Part shown: positions 12,115 to 25,003 of the stretch, piece after piece
How positions within the stretch are numbered: position 1 is the first letter of the stretch
Layout of the letters: every line of letters begins with the position of its first letter
Assembly: GCA_022495995.1 (NCBI GenBank)
Contig: JAFEMH010003608.1
Span: 1 to 64,000, forward strand
Source of the DNA: Adenophora triphylla var. japonica
Taxonomy: Eukaryota > Streptophyta > Magnoliopsida > Asterales > Campanulaceae
Length of the DNA: 64,000 bases
Reading direction: 5' to 3'
The notes under the pieces: model-generated
What the model was told of the DNA's origin: nothing
The model's database searches: none
What the model saw: only the letters and a program-made list of their open reading frames with translations
Translations under genes and position numbers: made by a program

Positions 12115-13924
12115 CTATCCAGAGGCGATTATCATAACCGAGTCCTCTTTCTCGACGCCTTTTAACTTGTAGCAGAAGGTTTTAATGTGCCCAGGAGCAA
12201 AGCAATAATGACAGATGTAATGCCTTCTCCTTGACCTTTTTTCACTCAAAATTGGTTTTTTCACAGTTTTTGAAGTTGAAGCCTCATATCCCTCCTTTAC
12301 AAATTTTGGTTTTTCAAACCCAATACCAATTTTTCCAGTTTGACCAAGAGCAATAGCTTCATCAAGTTTTATTTTACTAGTATTCAACCTCGTTAATGTA
12401 CTCTCAGCCTTCTCACACTCATTTTTTAATTTTTCAAGCTCAACTTCTCTCTTGGTCACTAGAACTTCAAGTTTGGCAATTGTATCTTTTTTATCATCAT
12501 TTTCTTTTGAAAGTCTAATTTTTTCATCCTCACAAACAGTTAATTTATCAGAAAGAGACTTATTTACTTTAGCAAGTACCTCAATTTTGTCCATCCTCTT
12601 CAACCAATCAGCATGCAGTTCTTTATATGTTGCAAAGAGTTCCTCATAGGGTATGTCTCTATCCTCGTCATCAGAATCTCCTTTTACAGAGAAACAAGTT
12701 AGAATTAAGTCAGATGTGTTTACATCTGAGACCACATCCACACTTTTCTCAAAAACTCCTTCTTCAATTCATGCACAATAAGCATTAAACACAGAATGGC
12801 AGTTCATTATAGACATGTTAGTAACTTCATCTTCATCCTCACTATCACTTAGAGAAGCAGTTAAGCCCATTTCCTTCTTTTTAATTGTGTTAGCAAACTC
12901 ATTAACATAGTGACCAAAGCCACGACATGCCCTACATTGCACAGATTCAGAGGATTGTTTATTTTCAAGGTTTGGCCTTTTGAACCCATTCTCAGTGCTA
13001 GTTTTTGGTCTTTCAGCAGCACTGGGAGCAGGCCTATTGGGGAACTTACTCATTCTCTTGTTTTTCAACATAGAACTGAATTTTTTAGATATAAGGGCCA
13101 CATCCTTTTCCTCAAGATTAGACTTGTCAATTTCAGAGGATAGTTCCACAAGCTTTGTTGGAACAGCAGCAGCACTTTTGAGGGCAAGGCTTATGAACTT
13201 GTTCTTTTTTTGAGCTTAAAGATTCAGCTCAAACACAGTCAAAATTTCCATAATTTTATCTAAACCTACTGTGTTGGCATCATCAGTCTCCTCTATAACA
13301 GCCACTTTTATATTGAACCTTTCAGGTAAGGTCCTCAAAATCTTACTTACAAGTCTGGCATTAGCGATTGATTCTTCCAGAGTAGTACATTCATTAGAAA
13401 TTTCAGGATTTTTGCAGCATAAAAGACTATGTCTTCTGTCTCTTCCATTCTAAGAATTTCAAACCTATCCTTTAAAATCCTAAGCCTAGTAGCCTTTACA
13501 CTTGGAATCCCCTCATATTGCATCTGTAAGAAATCCCAAGCATTCTTTGCAATGCTTTCATTAGTGATGAGTTTGTATATATTTTTAGAAACATGGCTGG
13601 AAATAGCACCAATTGCTTTCGAATTATAAATAGCAGCATGTATTTCATCAAGAGTCCACCTTTTTTAGGCTTTCTCTCAAAAACAAATTCATCAACACCT
13701 GATTCAGGCCATTTCTTAACAGTAGGAGGTTGTCAGGCCACAAGAATACACATTCTGGCCCTTTCATCAATGCCTTCGATGTAATTACACATTTTAGACT
13801 TCCAAAGAGAGTAATTTGTGCCATCCAAGACTGGAGGCCTGTTTTGATGATTTTTGCATTTCATTATGACTACACTTTTTGGATCAACACTCAGTAATAT
13901 TTCGAGAGTTGGCTCTGATACCAA
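12115..13924 (-). pseudogene. Sirevirus-like Copia gag region
   Basis: Gag in several frames. The N-terminus (about 13733-13924) has DGTNYSLWKSKM and DERARMCILV, typical of Sirevirus capsid proteins. Central UBN2-type sequence at 13200-13700 is broken by frameshifts. A zinc knuckle C-RAC-RGFGHYVNE has lost its last Cys (about 12880-12930). A coiled-coil region at 12300-12700 is followed by a second knuckle CHYCFAPGHIKTFC (about 12178-12220). Stops near 12742 and 12115 interrupt it. Gag would package the element RNA. Two knuckles separated by a coiled coil match the second copy of this family to the right. Confidence 0.85.
13911..13923 (-). other. Primer binding site, initiator Met tRNA type
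   Basis: On the minus strand it reads TGGTATCAGAGCC, complementary to the 3' end of initiator tRNA-Met. It lies two bases inside the LTR edge at 13926 and fixes this as the element's 5' side. Confidence 0.9.
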
Positions 13925-13925
13925 T

Positions 13926-14464
13926 TGAAAGTTTCGTGTAGCTAGGAAACCTAGTCAACTCAACAGATCACAGATGTGAGTACAGATGTGAGATACAACT
14001 GTCCACACATCCACAATAAAGCAGCGGAATAAAAAGTAAAACACAAGAATTATAAATGTTTGCTGTTTTGATCCAAGCAAACAAGGCTTAAGCCCAAAAA
14101 CTTTTTCACTATTAAAACTGTGTTGCTTACAAAAACACGAATTAGTGAAAACTAAACTACTAAAATACTAAACAAGTTCTAATAATCTTCTATGATAAGA
14201 ACAGTCTCTCTTTCCCAAGTAGATCCTATTATAATCAGAAGTAAAAACAAGAGCGTGAAGAAAAACTAGATGTGAGTTCGGATGTAAGACACAGCCTTCA
14301 CTCACAACCTAAATCGACAATTTTAAAACGTGAAGAACAAATATGAATTGTCTTCCAAAATTCTCTAAACTCGTGTCTTTTCTTTGTGCTGATCACTTGT
14401 ATTTATATGCACCTTGAGAAGATTTTCACGAATCCAACACTTGCTGCAAGTTGTAATAAACAAA
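13926..14464 (-). repeat. Truncated 5' LTR of minus-strand Copia
   Basis: Begins TGAAAGTTTCGTGTAGCTAG, as does the intact 727-bp LTR at 23968. It follows that LTR, with many differences, to about 14440. A Stowaway MITE starts at 14465, and the expected remaining LTR sequence is not recognisable beyond it. No opposite LTR is in the window. Confidence 0.8.
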
Positions 14465-14707
14465 TACTCACTTCGTCCCACTTAAATGTGCACTTTTTGG
14501 GAGGGTGCGGGAATTAAGGTAAAAGGTGAAAAAGGTGATGTGTTGTGAGTGTAGATGATTGGGTAGGAGAGAGAAAGTGGAGTAAGTGGGTAATGGTTGT
14601 GAGTAGAGAGAAGTGAGTCTCATTTCTATTTTAGAAAAGCGCAGATTATTGTGGGTCGTCCAAAAGGTTTTTTGTTTTTTTTAGATTATCGTAGGACGGA
14701 GGGAGTA
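14465..14707. mobile_element. Stowaway-like MITE
   Basis: The left end reads CTCACTTCGTCCCAC and the right end GTAGGACGGAGGGAG, flanked by TA on each side. About 240 bp, non-coding, with the same G-rich AGGAGAGAGAAAGTGGAG interior as other Stowaways in this window. The left terminus has diverged from the CTCCCTCCGTCCC consensus. Confidence 0.85.
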
Positions 14708-14855
14708 CTATTTTTGGTTAACATTATTACGCTATTATTACGCTGTAAGCCTTAATAACTTATCGTAACCTTACCGTTGAATTGAATCTCTGATGATAAA
14801 GTTAAATAAAAGTATGCCCAAAAAACCGGAAAAGAGGGGATCAAAGATAACTCAC

Positions 14856-15456
14856 AAGTGATGGGTTCGGTAACAATGGAGGAATGGTGATGAGAATGGT
14901 AACGAGAGTAGAGAAAATGGTGGTGAAGAGCTCTATGAAACCAGTAATAAAGAAACTCCACAGCTCCAATATGTAGCAAAATGACAATAATGACCCCATC
15001 AGTCCTCCATATGGGTAATTGACTTGCCCCTTCAACTGTCTTGTTATCCAAATAGAACAATATCCCATTGAATATTATTTGATCATCCCTGCAAATCATA
15101 GGAATATTCTTTAATATATTCATAACTCACTCATAAATTTATTTAAGTATTTTCTAGTACCTCCCTCCGTCCCAAATTTTGAATAATCTTTTTTCGTCCT
15201 ATAATTTAAATGACCTTTTGAAAAAAAAATCTTAAAACTCTTTTTTTGTCCCTAAATGACTTACTCTATTTTTTTTGTTCAAAAAAGAAAATTTCATATT
15301 TCATCATATTATTGCAAAACTAAACTTTCAAAAATTAATATCAAGAATATTTATATATATATAGAGAGAGAGAGAGAGGAGATTGACGATAAATAAAAAA
15401 TAGTCATTCATTTTTGAATAGCGGATGTAAATATATAAATAAATAGAAAGATATGT

Positions 15457-15487
<31 letters not shown>

Positions 15488-15852
15488 GAGATTGACCAGT
15501 CTTTTTTGTGGTCAACTTGGTCAAACTCAATGGTCTTGTGAAGGATTCTCCGTTTGCCTTTGGCAGTTTGGTAGCGAGAGATTGAAATCCATATTTGGTT
15601 GTGAATGACTCTCCAAAAGACCAAAAAGGGTATGAGGAAATTGGTCAAGTCTCTATCTTTTTCTTCATTTCTTACATAGTTAAATATGCTTTGTCCCACC
15701 CATGGAGCCAATATCACATACTACAATCATCATTCACCCAGTTTTAGTTCATAGCTTGATAACAACTAAGACATTAAAAGTGCAATCTTTGCAGAATACC
15801 TTAAACCTTGTTTCTTTGTGTTTGTGTTTGTGTTTGTGTTTGTGTTTGTGTT

Positions 15853-15902
<50 letters not shown>

Positions 15903-16004
15903 CGAGAGAGAGAGAGAAAGGGTATGAATGAACATAATGTATACCTTAAAGCTTCCAAGAGGTTTCCATGGCCAATGAGTTAGGATGCCTGGAGTAGTGG
16001 CCAT
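14856..16004 (-). CDS. CER1-like: CER1-like aldehyde decarbonylase, first three exons only
   Basis: Three minus-strand exons with GT-AG borders: 15945-16004, 15497-15720 and 14856-15088. The ATG at 16004 opens with MATTPGILTHWPWKPLGSFK, matching the CER1 N-terminus. Exon 2 carries the ILAPWV and RVIHNQIWIS segments. Exon 3 carries DDQIIFNGILFYL and the histidine clusters HRALHHHF and HSHHHSS, which bind the di-iron centre of fatty-acid hydroxylase-type enzymes. CER1 works with CER3 in the ER membrane to turn very-long-chain aldehydes into cuticular alkanes. Only about 172 of about 620 residues are present. Exon 4 should begin after the donor at 14855, but a MITE and a Copia element lie there and no later exon is seen. 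It is therefore a truncated gene, or one split by very large insertions. Confidence 0.85.
15809..15917. repeat. Compound microsatellite in CER1-like intron 1
   Basis: (GTTTGT)n, then (GT)n, then (GA)n, lying wholly within the first intron. A second GA-rich tract lies in intron 2 and exon 2 flank (15361-15490). Intron 2 also holds a CTCCCTCCGTCCC motif near 15164 with no clear partner. Confidence 0.9.
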
Positions 16005-16034
16005 TGTTTTGCTCTAGTGTAAGCTCATTGAACT

Positions 16035-16048
16035 AAACTTTATATAAG
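16035..16048 (-). promoter_or_regulatory. Candidate TATA box for CER1-like gene
   Basis: The minus strand reads TTATATAAAG about 35 bases upstream of the ATG. If used, the 5'UTR would be very short. Nearby TA-rich sequence makes chance occurrence possible. Confidence 0.3.
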
Positions 16049-16134
16049 GGCAATGCATTATCTATATATTAGTATACTTTAAAGTGCAAGTCAATATTTC
16101 CTCCCCTCCCTCCTCCCTCCCATCTAAATTTACA

Positions 16135-16275
<141 letters not shown>

Positions 16276-17067
16276 CATTTTTGTGTGATACGTTTCCACT
16301 GTATAACCACTTTTATTTACTAATAACATATAAATAAAATAAGGCCCCATGTGTCATGTGGCAAAACACAAAATATTTATTACAAAGTTGAAACATGTAA
16401 CGTGGTTCCGGTTAATCTTTTCACATTCAAATTGGGTTCAACTCTGTCCTCTCTTAAATCCCACATCTTGTTCCTTCCCTCATTTGTTGGTGTACATACG
16501 TAAGTCTTTATTTCCACTTTAGTATAGATATAAGTACAGATTATAATGTCCATAACTCAGAGGGTCAGGTTGTAATATTGTCAAGGTACAAGGGGCTAGT
16601 TGCAGTGGTGTATCTAGAATTTAGAGTGAGGGTATACAAAAAAAAATATATATATATATATAGAGTGCAAACTGTTTAGAAGTATAATAAAAAAAGAAAA
16701 AAACATAAGAACAAATTGATAAAACTAACAATATTACTAAAATATTTATAAGTATAATAGCTTGTTGTAATATTTTCTAATAATGGGTCTTCAGTATTTT
16801 TCCTTAAATCCATTACTTCTCTTGAGCCTTTTACTTGTTTCATTTTTATCTGAAAATCTCATGAAATTTTTGGAGACAAATGAAATTTTATTTTTCCCAT
16901 CATCTCTAAATTCAAATGTTTTTAGTGTTTTCCACATAGATGGATCCTACCTTTTTCTAACATTTCTTCTACTATAAATAGATGATTCATCTTCATTGTT
17001 TTTTTTAAGTTTCTTTTGGACCTCTCTTAGTGAGAGGACCTTTAAGGGGACTTCCTCTTTCTAATTT

Positions 17068-18763
<1,696 letters not shown>

Positions 18764-19237
18764 AGAAGGAAGGAAGGAAGGAAGGAAGGAAGGAAGGAAG
18801 AGAAGAGAAGAATTCACAAAAAGTAGTAAATGGTTTGCATCCTATATTTTTTTTCGAAAATTATAGTTTGCACCCTATATATATATTTTTTTATAAATTC
18901 TCGATAATTTTTTTTCAAAATGTAAGGTGCGTCGCTTGCCCTTCCTGTTGCTATACTGCATCCACCCCTGCCTGGTTGTAAAGTTACTTGAGTGTCTATT
19001 TTTAGGTTGTTATATTTCTCTTTCTGTGGTCCTATATAAGATATAGAGAAACATTCTCTCATTACTCAGACTCAATACAATGTATTCTCTCTCTTTTAAC
19101 TTTCACTTTTCTCCGTCCATCATCATTACCTGAGATGGTATCAGAGCAATATTGCTAGATATCTATCGCAATCTCGTTCCAAAAGCTTCCGCATACTACC
19201 CTCGTTTGATCAATCGATTTCTCTTTTTTTTTCGTTC

Positions 19238-19610
19238 ATGACGACATCAGATTCATCTCCGGATGCCTCGATTACCAATAACAACAACAATACTAACAAC
19301 AATAATCGTACTATCCCCGAGATCGAAGTCGATGAATATAACATTGCCGATTTCAATTTACAAATTCCTCCTTCTCACCCCTCTGTTTCTTCACCCAAAC
19401 GACCATCCTGGTATGCTCCTTATTACTGAATCCCTTACTGACACCAATTACAATCAGTGGAAGAGATCTATGACTGTTGCCCTCTCTTCCAAAATGAAAT
19501 TGGGCATAGTCCTTGGAACTTATAAATGACCTAATTTGACATCTAAGTATCTTGCTCAATGGAATCGTTGCAATGATATGTTAATTAGTTGGATTCTTAA
19601 TGTTGTGAAC
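19238..19610 (+). pseudogene. Copia gag N-terminal fragment
   Basis: Starts at an ATG about 100 bases after the primer site. It reads a Ser/Asn-rich leader and then, after a frameshift near 19390, HPGMLLITESLTDTNYNQW and a KRSMTVALSSKMKLG segment. These are the conserved start of Retrotran_gag_3 capsids. A stop follows GTYK at 19527. The frame then reads ISWILNV and is cut off by a SMART-like unit at about 19606. Confidence 0.8.
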
Positions 19611-19843
19611 ATGGTATCAGAGCTCATGGTTTGGCAAGGTCTAGGGTTCAAATCTTCCAACTTGCATTTATCCTAAAAAATTATAAAGGGTACGTATTGG
19701 CCCAAATGCACCCCTATAACTCCACATATTCACGTGAGGGGGAGTGTTAATATCTAAGTATGATATACGGTGTGGGTGCCTTCTCTATCACCTTAAGGTT
19801 TTAGAAGAGTTGGTTACTTAACATGGTATCAGAGCTTCTACCT
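19606..19843 (+). mobile_element. SMART/TRIM-like miniature LTR element
   Basis: Order: TGGTATCAGAGC primer site (19612-19623), 110 bases without coding, purine tract GTGAGGGGGAG ending 19744, a 79-bp LTR-like unit TGTTAATATC...CTTAACA (19745-19823), then a second TGGTATCAGAGC (19824-19835). This is the layout of an internal region plus one LTR plus the next primer site, as in a tandem or recombined miniature element. The left LTR is missing. It sits at the junction where most of the host Copia pol is deleted. Confidence 0.65.
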
Positions 19844-19849
19844 AACCCT

Positions 19850-20510
19850 GAACAATATAGAAGGCTAATTGGTAGACTCATTTATCTTACCATTACCAGA
19901 CCTGATATTACCTACAATGTTCACATTTGAGCCAATTTATGGCTACTTCTAGAATCCCTCATTTGGAAGCTGCTAAGAAGCTTGTCAAATATCTTAAAGG
20001 GGCCATTGGCCAAGGTCTGTTTTATGCAGCAAACAACTCTATTACTTTACATGCTTACTGTGATGCTTATTGGGGTGCTTGCACAACCACAAAGAGGTCA
20101 TTATCAGGGCATTGTGTCTTACATGGCTCTTGTTTAGTATCTTGGAAAGCTAAGAAACAACTGATTGTGTCCAAGAGCTCTGCTGAAGCAGAGTTCAGGA
20201 GTATGGCAAATCCTAGTTGCCAGTTTACCTGGTTAGTTGCGCCATGCTCAAAGATTTTGGTGTCACTTCCATTACTCCTGCTGATATCTTCTGTGACAAC
20301 CAAGTTGCCCTACATATCTCCTCTAATCCTGTCTTTCATAAGAGGATCAAGCACATTGAAATCGACTGCCATCTGGTTAAGGAGAAAATTGCTTCTGGTT
20401 TGCTCGAGCCTTCTAAAATTGCTTCCAAAGATCAACTAGCTGATCTATTCACCAAGTCTGCTTCCTCTCAACTTTATTATCTACTATCCAAAATACAAGT
20501 ACTGAATTTA
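19850..20510 (+). pseudogene. Copia RNase H fragment
   Basis: RT tail and RNase H in shifting frames: [17 protein letters not shown], then SWKAKKQLIVSKSSAEAEF (the SSAEAE catalytic block), then IFCDNQVALHISSNP and DQLADLFTKS near the end. The RNase H would degrade template RNA during reverse transcription. A stop at 19928 and frameshifts near 20220 inactivate it. It continues directly to the purine tract and 3' LTR. Confidence 0.85.
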
Positions 20511-20539
20511 TTTAGTACTACTAGTTTGAGGGGGGATAA

Positions 20540-20792
20540 TATGGATAGTACAGATGATAATGTCCATAACTCAGAGGGCCAGGTTGTAAATATTGTCAAG
20601 GTGCAAGGGGCTAGTTGTAAAGTTACTTGAGTGTCTATTGTTAGGTTGTTATATTTCCCTTTTTGTGGTCCTATATAAGATATAGAGAAACATTCTCTCA
20701 TATACATCATTTTTCTCATTACTTTGACTCAATACAATGTATTTTCACTCTTTTAATTTTCACTTTTCTCAGTTCATCTTCATTACCTGAGA
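20540..20792 (+). repeat. 3' LTR of degraded Copia
   Basis: Preceded by GAGGGGGGATAAT. Matches the split 5' LTR over TCCATAACTCAGAGGG, AGTTACTTGAGTGTCTATT and CAATACAATGTATT, with an insertion of about 14 bases (ATACATCATTTTTC) and scattered changes. Ends at ATTACCTGAGA. Confidence 0.8.
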
Positions 20793-22314
20793 CACTTTCA
20801 TATAGTCACACAAACAAAGCTCTAAAACAAAATAAAAGCACAATTAATCCAAGGTCACCCATATAATATTAAACAAAACAGGAAAATAGCACTTTACTGT
20901 CACTAACTTATACAAAGTTGTAATGTATAATCTAAAATTTTAGTTTTTGTAATTTAGTACACTATTTTCACATTTTGTTGCAATCCATAGCAAAAATGGA
21001 TAACATGTCCAAAAGTTAACGAAATAGATGAAAAGTGTAACGAGTGTATTATAAATTTACATTTTTGCCCTAAGGTTTAAGAATTTTATGAAAATATGTT
21101 GAAGTAACAGTTCTTATTAAAAAATATTATTATTTATTGATAACATATAACAATTTTGAAAAATTAATATAATACGTATAAAATAGAGTAACATTATAAT
21201 AGAAAAAAAATATTTTTGAATGATTTTTATTTACATATTTCAGAAAAATTATACTAATTTGCTATAAAAAAAATTACATATTGTTTAAGAAAATTTATAA
21301 TGCTTTTCTAAAAAAAATAAAAAACTTAATATCCTAAATATTAAAATATAACCTTTTTTTCTCGCATAAAAATAATACTATTTAAAAAATAATTTCCCCA
21401 GGTTCCTCAAATAATATAACTGCCACATTGAAAAAATGAAAACACATCTTTCTCTATAGCTTTCCTCTCCCTTCCCCACAAGCCACGGTCTCTCTAATTG
21501 TCCAAGTAAGAAATTAGTGAATACAAATTTTAATAAGATAAAAGAAAAAATGGGAAAAGGGTTTTTGGTTTTTTTTATTTTATATATATATATATATAAT
21601 GTATTTTTTGGGACGGAGGGACAATAATTTTTTTAAGAATATAAATAAAAATTGATATTTTTCTCTATATTTTTCAAATATATATATTACATTAATTTTA
21701 TTTATATGTTTTTTAAAATTATTTATATATTATTATTTAATAATGTTTATTTATTAAAATTTATAAATATGAAACTTCAGGGGCTGAAAATGTGAATTTG
21801 AAGCTGCTCGTTATATTTTTCATCTATTTCGTTAGCTTTCGTCAAGTGTTTATTCAATATACTTTTCTTTGTCTTTCTTTCATTTGAGATACGATGAGCC
21901 AAATCTTGCGATTCACTTTGCGGTGTGCAGAGTTACCTTTCATTCTTGGTCTGTCATTGTCTCTCACTTACACAATTTTTTTTTATCAAAATTCAATCAA
22001 GTTAATAAATAATAATATGCAATTTTTATATTGAATTAAAATGTATACTAGATTTACGTAATTTCAATAAATTCCTAGTGGATTAATTATCCGACTAATA
22101 ACCTCTTTCATTTAATTAGTTATTTGTAGTGCACATGATGAATTAACATGCAAATCTCATTTTTTTTTAACTCGTTTACTAACCCCAATTAAAATATCCA
22201 ATTGTGCCCATTTTTTTAATTGAGTATTATTTCAAAAATAATATTTTCAATGAGTTACAAATAGAATTTCATGTAAAATTTCACGTGGCACATATAAAAA
22301 TATACTTCTTTATT

Positions 22315-22344
<30 letters not shown>
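20793..22344. other. AT-rich intergenic DNA, no gene
   Basis: No protein-like ORF and no paired repeat. Short (TA)n tracts occur at 21579 and 22319. A lone GGGACGGAGGGACA near 21609 may be the remnant end of a Stowaway element. Confidence 0.6.
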
Positions 22345-22349
<5 letters not shown>

Positions 22350-22626
22350 TCCCTCAGTCCCACAACAAGTGACACGATTCTTGTTTACCAGGGAATTAAG
22401 AAAAAAGTGAAATGGTTGATGTGTTGTGAGTGTAGATAGTTGAGTAGGAGAGAGAATGAGAGGAGAGAATAGTAAATTATAATGGTGTTGTGAGTATTAA
22501 AATAATGTAGGAGAGAGAATGAGTGTAGGGAATAGTAAAGATTCTTTGCCATTTTAGGAAGTGTGACTTATTAGTGGGACGCTCAAAATGGCAAAGTGTG
22601 TCACTTGTTGTGGGACGGAGGGAGTA
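22345..22626. mobile_element. Stowaway-like MITE
   Basis: The left end reads CACTCCCTCAGTCCCACAAC and the right end GTTGTGGGACGGAGGGAG. Termini extend to AAGTGACAC / GTGTCACTT, flanked by TA. About 280 bp, non-coding. The interior resembles the MITE at 17540. Confidence 0.9.
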
Positions 22627-23138
22627 TGTTGCACAATAAACCTTCAAACTTACTTCTTTTGTTCCAGTTTAATGTCCATAGTTATTGTTGAGCATAAGTA
22701 TTAAAGTGTAAATAATAATACTCAAAAATATTGTGAATGGGAAAAAGTTTATGAATATGATAGTAAGACATGGTTGACAAGTGAAAGCCATGCAAAAAGT
22801 CTAATACATCATCGAAAGTTCTGCACACATATAACTTAGAAAATGAGGGAAAACAACTAAAAAATTAGCCATTAAGTGCAAACACAAAGAACATTCAAGT
22901 TGATTTTCTATCTCCATTTTCAAGGCTTGAAATGTCAAATCGTATATTTTGTATGCTACAATAAAAACAATTAATATATTTTCTTCCTCCCAAAATAAAT
23001 ACCCTAAAATATTTCAAATTTACAATTGAACAAAAGTAAATTTTAATTTTTTTTAACATTCATTTTGATACGAATTAAAGATAGTAATATAATCAGCCCA
23101 TATTTCAATGAATAATGCAAGGCGAATAAAAAAATACA
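22627..23138. other. Intergenic DNA, no gene
   Basis: AT-rich, with no paired repeats and no protein-like ORF. Confidence 0.5.
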
Positions 23139-23842
23139 TGTAGTGAGTGAGATTTGCCTACCTTCCTCGTACTTGCCTCCTCGTCATTTTGCCTATGCCG
23201 GCATGGGCATAGTAGGCGTATAATGACCAAGGCCCATCAACACCGAGGAAGACCTCCCTCCAAGGCCGAGCAAAGCTCCCTTGACGACAAGGAGACCTCC
23301 TCGGCTATCAAACAAAGGAAATGGGTTTCCCCATTGTCCTCATAATCTTCTCCTCGACATCTCTTCCTTGGTATCTACCTGGGTCGACCTGATCACGATG
23401 ATGAGGAGCCTCCTCCCCGGCGCACATGCAGAATTGCAGTTTATACTATCCTACTCAAATGGGGACATTGAGTAGTTATATTCCTTCTAGGATTGTAACC
23501 ACATCTCATACAAATTCAAGGCCAACAAGGACTCATCAAGTATAATCCTCCAATGATTGATATCTTATCTCTTAGCATTTCTATTCAACATGGATTATAC
23601 AATGCTATACCTATATATACAAGCCATAATTCACTTATTTTGGTATGTTATCTTTTGACTCTCAACTCTTGTCAATTGATTTCTCTCTCTTAAAACACAT
23701 AAGCTTAACCTCACGCCGGAGGACCTTCGCCGGTGGAGCCCCAGCTTAGTTTACGTGTTTATTCTTCTTTTTCAGGCTATTCAATCGCCGGAGTACAACC
23801 TTTCGCCGGATTTGGGCTGATCCGAACGTTTTTTGCATCATC
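23139..23842 (+). repeat. Probable solo or partial retrotransposon LTR
   Basis: GC content rises abruptly relative to both sides. The 3' part (CACGCCGGAGGACC, CGCCGGTGGAGCCC, GCCGGATTTGGGCTGATCC, ending TTTTTGCATCA) has the look of a plant LTR leader. No flanking primer site, purine tract or target duplication was found, so borders are approximate and identity is an inference from style. Confidence 0.35.
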
Positions 23843-23967
23843 ATTTTTTATTATAAATCAACCTAAACTTATTAAAAGTATAGAGTGTTATTTTTATAAA
23901 TAATTAGAACTTATTTTAAAAGATGTGGTGGTACGTTTATAAATAACTAAAACTCATGAATACATCC

Positions 23968-24694
23968 TGAAAGTTTCGTGTAGCTAGGAAACTTCAAACA
24001 ACTCAACAGATCACAGATGTGAGTACAGATGTGTCTCACAACTGTCCACACATCCACAAATAATGCAGCAGAATAAAATAATAACACAAGAGTTATATAT
24101 GCTCACTGGTCTTGAAACCAGCAAAATAGGCTTACGCCCAAAAACTTTTCACTATTAAAACTTTTGTTGCTTACAAAAATACGAATAAGTGAAAACTAAA
24201 AGACTAAAATACTAAACAAGTTCTAATCACCTTCTATGACAAGAACAGACTCTCTTTCCCAAGTAGACTCTATTCCAATCAGAAGGAAAACAAAGAACTT
24301 GACAGAAACCTAGATATAAGTTCGGATGTATGTCACAACCTTCACTCACAATGTTGAAAACTGTGAAGAACAAAGGTATTTTTCTCTCTAAAAACCGTGT
24401 CTTCTCTTGTGCTGATGTCTTGTATTTGTATGCACCATTGAGAAGATCTTCACGCAATCAACAGCTTTCCTTTAGTGAGTTTCCTAATCCTACAAGGAAA
24501 CATGAAGCACACTCATATGGAAAGATCTTTTGTTAGTAGATTAGTCCTAATATAAATATTTGTACATAATTAAAAGATATTTACAATATTAACAAATATA
24601 TAAATCTTTCATGAAAGTCCCAAAATCAATTTACCATTTTTGATATTGATTTGAAATAAGGAAACACATAGTTTCCTAAAAACTCACGCTTTCA
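23968..24694 (-). repeat. 3' LTR of Sirevirus-like element, intact
   Basis: 727 bp from TGAAAGTTTCGTG to CTCACGCTTTCA, so it has TG...CA ends. Followed on its inner side by ATCTCCCCCTATTTTG, the reverse complement of a polypurine tract. A second such tract (AAATCTCCCCCTG) lies at 24773-24785. Multiple purine tracts are a known Sirevirus trait. Several CAGATGTG/CACATCC motifs lie near the LTR's outer part. Confidence 0.9.
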
Positions 24695-25003
24695 ATCTCC
24701 CCCTATTTTGAACTTTCTGGTTAAAACCAAGGATTTATGATTTGATCACTAAGATCATCATTTTCAAATTCAAAATCTCCCCCTGAATGGATGTGTGTGC
24801 AGATGTGTCAACACATACACACACAACTACATAAACCAAATTAGAACAAAAACTTGCAGTTTTAAAATATAACAAATGCAACCATTCAGCAACCTGTTTT
24901 AAGTTTTACAGACTATTGTTTAATCTAACAGAATATTAAAGAACAGAAATTAAAACATTGTTTAGAACCACCACAGTTAAAACAAAAATAACTCTCCCTA
25001 AAT

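Noticed and set aside
19612..19835. tRNA genes at TGGTATCAGAGC sites
   Set aside because: These are primer-binding sites complementary to a tRNA 3' end. No cloverleaf is formed.
23154..23475. Small ORFs at 23154 and 23281
   Set aside because: No recognised domain, overlapping frames, and located in LTR-like sequence.
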